From contig JAXRKP010000276.1 of assembly GCA_037039925.1 (NCBI GenBank), positions 192,501 through 256,500 of the forward strand: 64,000 bases of DNA, in the 5' to 3' direction. The notes under the pieces are model-generated. The model saw only the letters and a list, made by a program, of their open reading frames with translations, made no database searches and was not told the origin of the DNA. This stretch comes from Doris montereyensis. Taxonomy: Eukaryota; Mollusca; Gastropoda; Nudibranchia; Dorididae. This document shows, piece by piece, positions 34,345-64,000 of this stretch. How positions within the stretch are numbered: position 1 is the first letter of the stretch; every line of letters begins with the position of its first letter. Both the position numbers and the translations under genes were made by a program.

Positions 34345-34844
34345 CTTGATAAACAAGTTCATTTATTGGTCACTCCTATTGTAAAATGGAATGACACTGT
34401 AAATGTCTGGTCTGTTTTGACAGTATGTGTGATTGAGCTAATCCTAGTTTGGCTTGGCTGATGAGACCAGATTCGCCATGCGACTGAATTCAATAGAGGA
34501 TGGCTTGGTTCAAAAAGTCACACTTGGTGAACTCAGCCTCTCATTGAGCCAACTAGTTGGCAGCCTCATGATCTCTAAATCCAGTAACCGTGATCTAAAT
34601 CTAGATATAAAATCTGATCTTAATTTCAGCTGGCTTTTTCCCCCCATTTCTTACGGTTCTCGATTCCCTAGAGATGAGATCTTGATTATAGAGGATCTAA
34701 GGAGATCCTAGGACAAGTCCTGTAGAGATTCTGAAACCAGATGATTGCCATGCGACTGAATTTAGATTTAGATAATATCGGATCTTATTAAAAGCCGGTT
34801 TTTCTAAGAGCTAAAATAGATCTAGATTTAGATATTAATAATGA

Positions 34845-34885
<41 letters not shown>

Positions 34886-36658
34886 GGTTTCTCAGGTTTC
34901 TATCCTTATTTCCTCTCTGTCAAAATGTACATGTTATATTTCTTTACCATATTGCTCAGAACCTGAAGATTCCTGATATATGACTTTAAGAGATTTGAGG
35001 CGAGTAAATTCTTTTAAAAATCATGTTTTTCAGTCAAGGGGCATAACTGTGATTTAGGTCCAATGCCATTCTAATGTTTGTTAGGTTTCTCTGGCGTTTT
35101 TTAACGCTTGGGCATCTGGTTTGGAGAGTTCCTGACTTTTCCCTAATTCTCAATAAGATGTGAAGTCTGCGTTTGTGTTTCCCGACACTCGGGTATGGGG
35201 TCCACGGCCGGTGCTTTCGTTGATCAGATGACTCCTCGTTCTCGGGTGTGTGGATGGATTTGATGCTTTTTTGTCCCATTTTAAAAAAAAAATTCTGTGA
35301 TTGTACACCTTTATACTGTCCTTATTACGTGTTACGGTTTATCGTGTGTAACATTCTGCTGAAACTGGTACGGTAAACTCACGACTATATATATCTTGAG
35401 GATCTCTGCCGATATTTGCCAATAGAGAGAGAGAGGGAGTGGAGAGGAGGGAGAGAGAATGGAGAGAGGGGGGGAAGGGAGAGATGCACCAGCAGCAAAA
35501 CTCTCACCAAAAAAAAAGAAAGTGGTTTTGACGACAATGGTTCTTTTCCCCCTGTACGTGCCCCCACCCAATCACCCTCCTCTCCGACTATCTACAATCA
35601 TATAGAGCGCCTCACTAGACTAGCACAAACTTGTGTCTTTATCGATCGAAAACGGAATACGGGACGGGATGGGAGCCGGTGGCTGACAAATCTTGAACTC
35701 TACTTGAACCTGTGCTATTAGTATTATTTTCTCTCTCTCTCTCGTTTAAATGCGTTTTTAGTAATATTGTATTGTTATGCGAAGAAGACTGTGAATAGTG
35801 GAGACGTAGAGTCACTATCGTTGTAATGGACTTCTAAACCTCCCGTATTGCCAATTATCTTGTCTTTATTTATTAGAAAGTAATAAATCATGAAAGCCTA
35901 TTGATTGCTGGACTTCTGAGCTAAAGCAGGTTTTGCTAATGCAACCGAATCTAACCTGAATGGTCTCGAATTTAACCTGATCACAGTCTCCTTTCTGATG
36001 GCCGGTCTACAGACCCCAGCGAGTCAGCCATGGCCGTAGAGCATCCAAAGACAAAATATTCTGGAAGAAAACACACAAGATGAACAACGAGAAAATAGAG
36101 GGAATTTATTGTCCGAGTTTTGCAGAAAGGATGGAAGAAAACAGGATTTCACAGACGTTTCTTTCACTCTAAGTGAGAGTGAGACTGTGTGTTCAAGACC
36201 ACAGTTGTTACATAATAACGGAAATCTGAAACCTGTCTCTTGATCACTGCAAAAGATAAAAAAAATTGTGAACACACAAAGAAAGCAAATTTCACAATAT
36301 TAGGGAGTCAAAGCTATACATGGAGTTAAGAAGTGACTTTGAGGATGGAGTTCAAGTTATCATTGGGTCCTAAAACCTGCCATATATACATAATAATCTT
36401 ATAAATCTTAATATCACAGATTTTAGAAATAGAATTAGACTGAAGGGATCAGAGTGAGAAAGATTTATACCAAGAGAGAGATGGATTGTCCGACCATAGG
36501 ATGCAGAGATGTAGATCTAGATCTATGGAGTTTTAAATTTATAATTTTATTAATATAAAACAGTGCTTGGGACCCGTGTCCCAATAGCTCTTAAACCCGC
36601 GTTGTCCCACTACACACATTGGGAGATTTCAATATTAGAATCTATGTCAAAAAACAGG
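34345..36658. other. Non-coding stretch between the two genes
   Basis: Contains an AT run (34849-34880), a sequence at 34610-34645 related to the inverted arms at 36.7 and 38.5 kb, a small GA patch near 35426-35485, and the second 66-bp duplicate at 35809-35875. Short open frames (35034-35279 minus, 36024-36275 minus) show no recognised domain. Confidence 0.45.
35809..35875. repeat. Copy 2 of a 66-bp duplicated segment
   Basis: Partner of 32814-32879; carries extra single C residues. Confidence 0.85.
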
Positions 36659-36662
36659 CTGT

Positions 36663-36722
36663 TGATTATTTTCAGCCGGGTGAAAATAAAATCTGATCTT
36701 ATTTTCAGCCGGCTTTTCCCTC
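36663..36722. repeat. Left inverted arm of the GA-rich block
   Basis: TGATTATTTTCAGCCGGGTG, then AAAATCTGATCTTATTTTCAG and CCGGCTTTTCCCTC. Its near-perfect complement lies at 38472-38534. Confidence 0.85.
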
Positions 36723-38471
<1,749 letters not shown>

Positions 38472-38534
38472 GAGGGAAAAAACCAGCTGAAAAGAAGATC
38501 AGATTTTATTTTCAGCCGGGGTGAAAAATAATCA
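38472..38534. repeat. Right inverted arm of the GA-rich block
   Basis: GAGGGAAAAAACCAGCTGAA ... AGATCAGATTTTATTTTCAG, then CCGGGGTGAAAAATAATCAC. It complements the left arm over about 60 bp with few mismatches. Confidence 0.85.
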
Positions 38535-39020
38535 CTCCGGTCTAAAAATATATTTTTTAGAGAATTGAAGCTGAAGACACGTAATTTCAGTTTCAATCGT
38601 AGCGAAGCAAGGCCATCTTGACAGCCTTGATTTAAGAGCTTCTATTTCTAGCGGTCATATTTCGTTCAGGAAAACTTTCATACCTTTCGTTGAACTCATT
38701 TTCGGAGCACGGGTCATGAATTTTATTACCCATTTTAAGTATTTTTTAATAGGTAAATATCCCAGTAGGTGCTACACTACGTCATTAATGTTATGGAGTA
38801 GGCTACTGGGAAAGTTATTGGATTTTGGGACATGGGTGGTACCGGCACTTAAACAATAGATCTAATAATATTGTTCTGGGCATGCACAGTTAAGGTTAGG
38901 TTATGACGTCATTTTACATAACTAGTCCGTGTCCTAATAGGCCCAGCGTGTCCGAATAGTGTGGGTGTTTATTGGGACCCGGATCCGAATAACCACTAGA
39001 TCTCTTGATTCTGGTGAACT

Positions 39021-39048
39021 TAGATCTAGATCTAGATCTAGATCTAGA
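39021..39048. repeat. (AGATCT)n palindromic hexamer run
   Basis: TAGATCTAGATCTAGATC-type run of about five units. Shorter versions recur at 34598, 36519, 39812-39842 and 50379. Confidence 0.9.
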
Positions 39049-39340
39049 TTCTATATCTACACCCAACTTAAATTTCCTTCACTTTTATTTCTAACCATAA
39101 ATCTCCTTTGCTTGGGCACATTATTGATAAAAGATGTAAGGCAATTTCCCAACATTATCAAAACTAACAGTATCAACCTCTCAAGGGGCTTTTAACAACG
39201 TCTCCTGGAAGCAGCCATCTTTGTTGATAACTCTCATGACCTTTTATCTGTTTTTCTGAAGCAGAAGATGTCACTTTCTGTCGTTTCTTTACGTTGATTT
39301 CTATTCGTTTCTTTACGTTAATTTACTTGTCTGCAACAAA

Positions 39341-39460
39341 ATGGCGACGTCAGAAAGTAGTGTCAACAATACATTCATCACTCCCCCAATATTCATGTAT
39401 GTGACAGGTTATAATCTACGTGTATTGGTCGCCTGTTTGTTTTGTAAAATTCGGAAGTAA
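39341..39460 (+). other. Upstream short open frame, 39 codons
   Basis: ATG in the context CAACAAAATGGCG reads MATSESSVNNTFITPPIFMY to a TAA at 39458. AAAATGGCG resembles YY1-type start-site elements. It could be an uORF in the TRAPPC9 leader or unrelated sequence; nothing supports translation. Confidence 0.3.
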
Positions 39461-40129
39461 TGATGGGCTGCTATGCATTCTAAAGAACCTCTGGGTGAAT
39501 ACTTTCTTCAACGTACGTGCGTAAACAGTAAAGCAAATTTCTGATCATATGACAATATATGATGAAAAAAAAATAGAGCTTGATGAGAATGAGAGGTGTG
39601 TAGAAGTATTGTATCAGGTATAAGTCAAGTAGCCTCTAGATCTAGAGTGGTGTAACATCAACACTGCTATAACATCAATACAGATGGTTAATTCTGTTTG
39701 TTTGTTTATGTTAAAAGTCCTTTTTATTTCAATACAAATTCTCTTTATTTCAATAAAATGTCTCATTTCAATAAAAAAAATAAATGTCTCAAGTTTTATT
39801 CCATCTCTACTAGATCTAGATCTAGAATCTAGATCTTAGATCTAACTGATAAGAATCTGTTGTGAGTGCATTTTGTCTTATGAATAGTGGGAGGAAAAAA
39901 ATCTGTTTTGCACTCATATAACGGCCATTAGGCGGAACGGCTAGTTATCTGTTATGTGGCGCCCATTTAGCTGGTCTTTACTATATTTCGCTGCTTGTTA
40001 AGGCACCTTTTGCACTCGAGGTTTCAGTTCTTTTGTATTATTCCACATGTGATTTACAGGTATTACATAAAATAAAGAGAGATATTATTTTGTCTTACGA
40101 TTCCTTCCGATTCCTATCCTTTCATTTCT

Positions 40130-40265
40130 ATCATGTGGATGGTTGATTGGAGTTGGGGTACTACTGGTAGGTTCCTTTTCTTTCACTCTTTCTCATGCCT
40201 TTCATCTTGCTGTTTCCTCCTCATTCATCATGAGATCATTGCAAATGGTGGATGGAGTAAATTGG
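40130..40265 (-). repeat. Dispersed repeat, family B
   Basis: Reverse copy: GGTACTACTGGTAGGTTCC, CATCTTGCTGTTTCCTC and GATCATTGCAAATGGTGGAT. It lies about 280 bp before the TRAPPC9 start. Confidence 0.72.
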
Positions 40266-40545
40266 AATCAAACAAACAAACTAACCTTTCTCTCATCTTT
40301 GTGTTGAACTGTTCAGTATATATATTATAACAACAACATTAATTCTTTTTTTTTGTTTTGTTTATTTTTTTAGATGGGAGTTGTCATTTTCCGACTGTAG
40401 GATGTTGTGAGATTTTATAGAAAAATGGATTTGAAACGTCAAGGGATGCGATTAATGTGAAGCCCTCTACCATGTGTCTCTTTAGGCTTACAGGATTGAT
40501 TCTGCACTATTAAAAGAGTAAGATTCGTCTTGTAAATTTACAGAC

Positions 40546-63475
<22,930 letters not shown>

Positions 63476-63654
63476 GTGAGTGGGTACAGTTTTCAAGGTG
63501 GTGATAGATTGGGAGTATTTCTACTTAGGAGTGGAATATTCTCATCACATCCACCCATTGGTATTGATCTCAAGTTTTAGATATGGCCCTTCAATTTCCA
63601 TCTCTCATAGGGCAACATGCTTGATTCCAACCTGTTCTAGAGATGACATGGTGC

Positions 63655-63925
63655 AATTAAGTAGCGTGAGTGGTCCACTGGTTAAGCTGCCAGATTTTAT
63701 CAGGAGTTTGAATCTTTGCAATGTTAGGTCGTATGTTATGTTCCTTGGAAACGATATACAACACATTTTCCGACTCTACCCAGGAGCAAATGTGTACCAG
63801 CACCAACTAGAAACTGAAAGTCTGCGACAGAATAGCATCCTGTCCAAAAGGTTATTATCACAGTATAGAAATTAGGATGAGTTCTGGCTCTGTGGGATGT
63901 AGCAGCTTTGAAGGAACGTCACTAT
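63655..63925 (+). repeat. Family C SINE-like repeat, diverged
   Basis: GAGTGGTCCACTGGTTAAGC head, GTTTGAATCTTTGCAATG, CTACCCAGGAGCAAATGTG and GCAGCTTTGAAGGAACGTC. It lies after the last visible exon. Confidence 0.7.
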
Positions 63926-64000
63926 TTTATCTGGTGCCATTGGCATTGTCATGAGGTTGTAATTACCTGATGCCACAGGTTCAAAAGCTGACTGGCCTAG

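Larger units (their letters stand above)
38535..40545 (+). promoter_or_regulatory. Presumed TRAPPC9 5' region
   Basis: No coding exon is certain. The TRAPPC9 start codon lies only two bases after an acceptor-like TGTAAATTTACAG (40531-40543), so one or more 5' UTR exons and the promoter should lie here. Candidates: a CRE-like CGACGTCA at 39346-39353 within AAAATGGCGACGTC, and two copies of TTTCTTTACGTT just upstream. Clusters of AGATCT occur at 39021-39048 and 39812-39842, and a family B reverse copy at 40130-40265. No TATA box is evident. Confidence 0.4.

Noticed and set aside
35034..35279. 81-codon minus-strand frame as a gene
   Set aside because: Composition is plausible, but no motif, splice partner or start context supports it; left unassigned.

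Overview
This is an AT-rich animal (metazoan) genomic window. It has short exons in long introns, GT-AG splice sites, several tRNA-derived SINE-like families, LINE and Tc1/mariner/pogo debris, and very large amounts of (GA)n/(CT)n and satellite DNA. The two protein genes and the repeat style fit a lophotrochozoan, most likely a mollusc; the exact lineage is an inference. There is no bacterial or organellar signature. Most long open frames are artefacts of dinucleotide or satellite repeats.

Layout. 1-1.2 kb: decayed LINE reverse transcriptase. 2.1-9.5 kb: SINE-like copies, a 23-bp minisatellite, GA arrays and a roughly 3.8-kb satellite of about 47-bp monomers. 9.6-21.5 kb: a foldback element, long CT arrays, a 34-bp minisatellite, a small pogo-like MITE and dispersed repeats, with no gene recognised. 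21.6-29.5 kb, minus strand: a six-exon, 5'-incomplete gene for a short glucosidase-II-beta-like protein (two LDLRa-type Cys/Asp modules plus an MRH lectin domain, no ER-retention tail). A pogo/Tigger-type element sits in one of its introns, inside a minisatellite. 29.7-40.5 kb: mariner fragments and a 1.9-kb GA-rich block bounded by inverted repeats. 40.5-63.5 kb and beyond, plus strand: TRAPPC9, with 20 coding exons located by splice sites, phase and protein similarity; its 3' end is outside the window.

The two genes are divergently oriented. Nothing suggests a shared pathway beyond the secretory system: glycoprotein N-glycan recognition for one, TRAPPII vesicle tethering/Rab activation for the other. 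The most notable observation is that TRAPPC9 keeps its exon order, splice phases and protein similarity but carries about eight single-base frame lesions, several in short homopolymers. The glucosidase-like gene shows none. This points to assembly indels or, less likely, a recently inactivated copy. Other points of interest are the short MRH protein with apparently intact sugar-binding residues, a large acidic insertion in TRAPPC9, the zoned satellite, the inverted repeats around the GA block, and several TIR elements with related ends.
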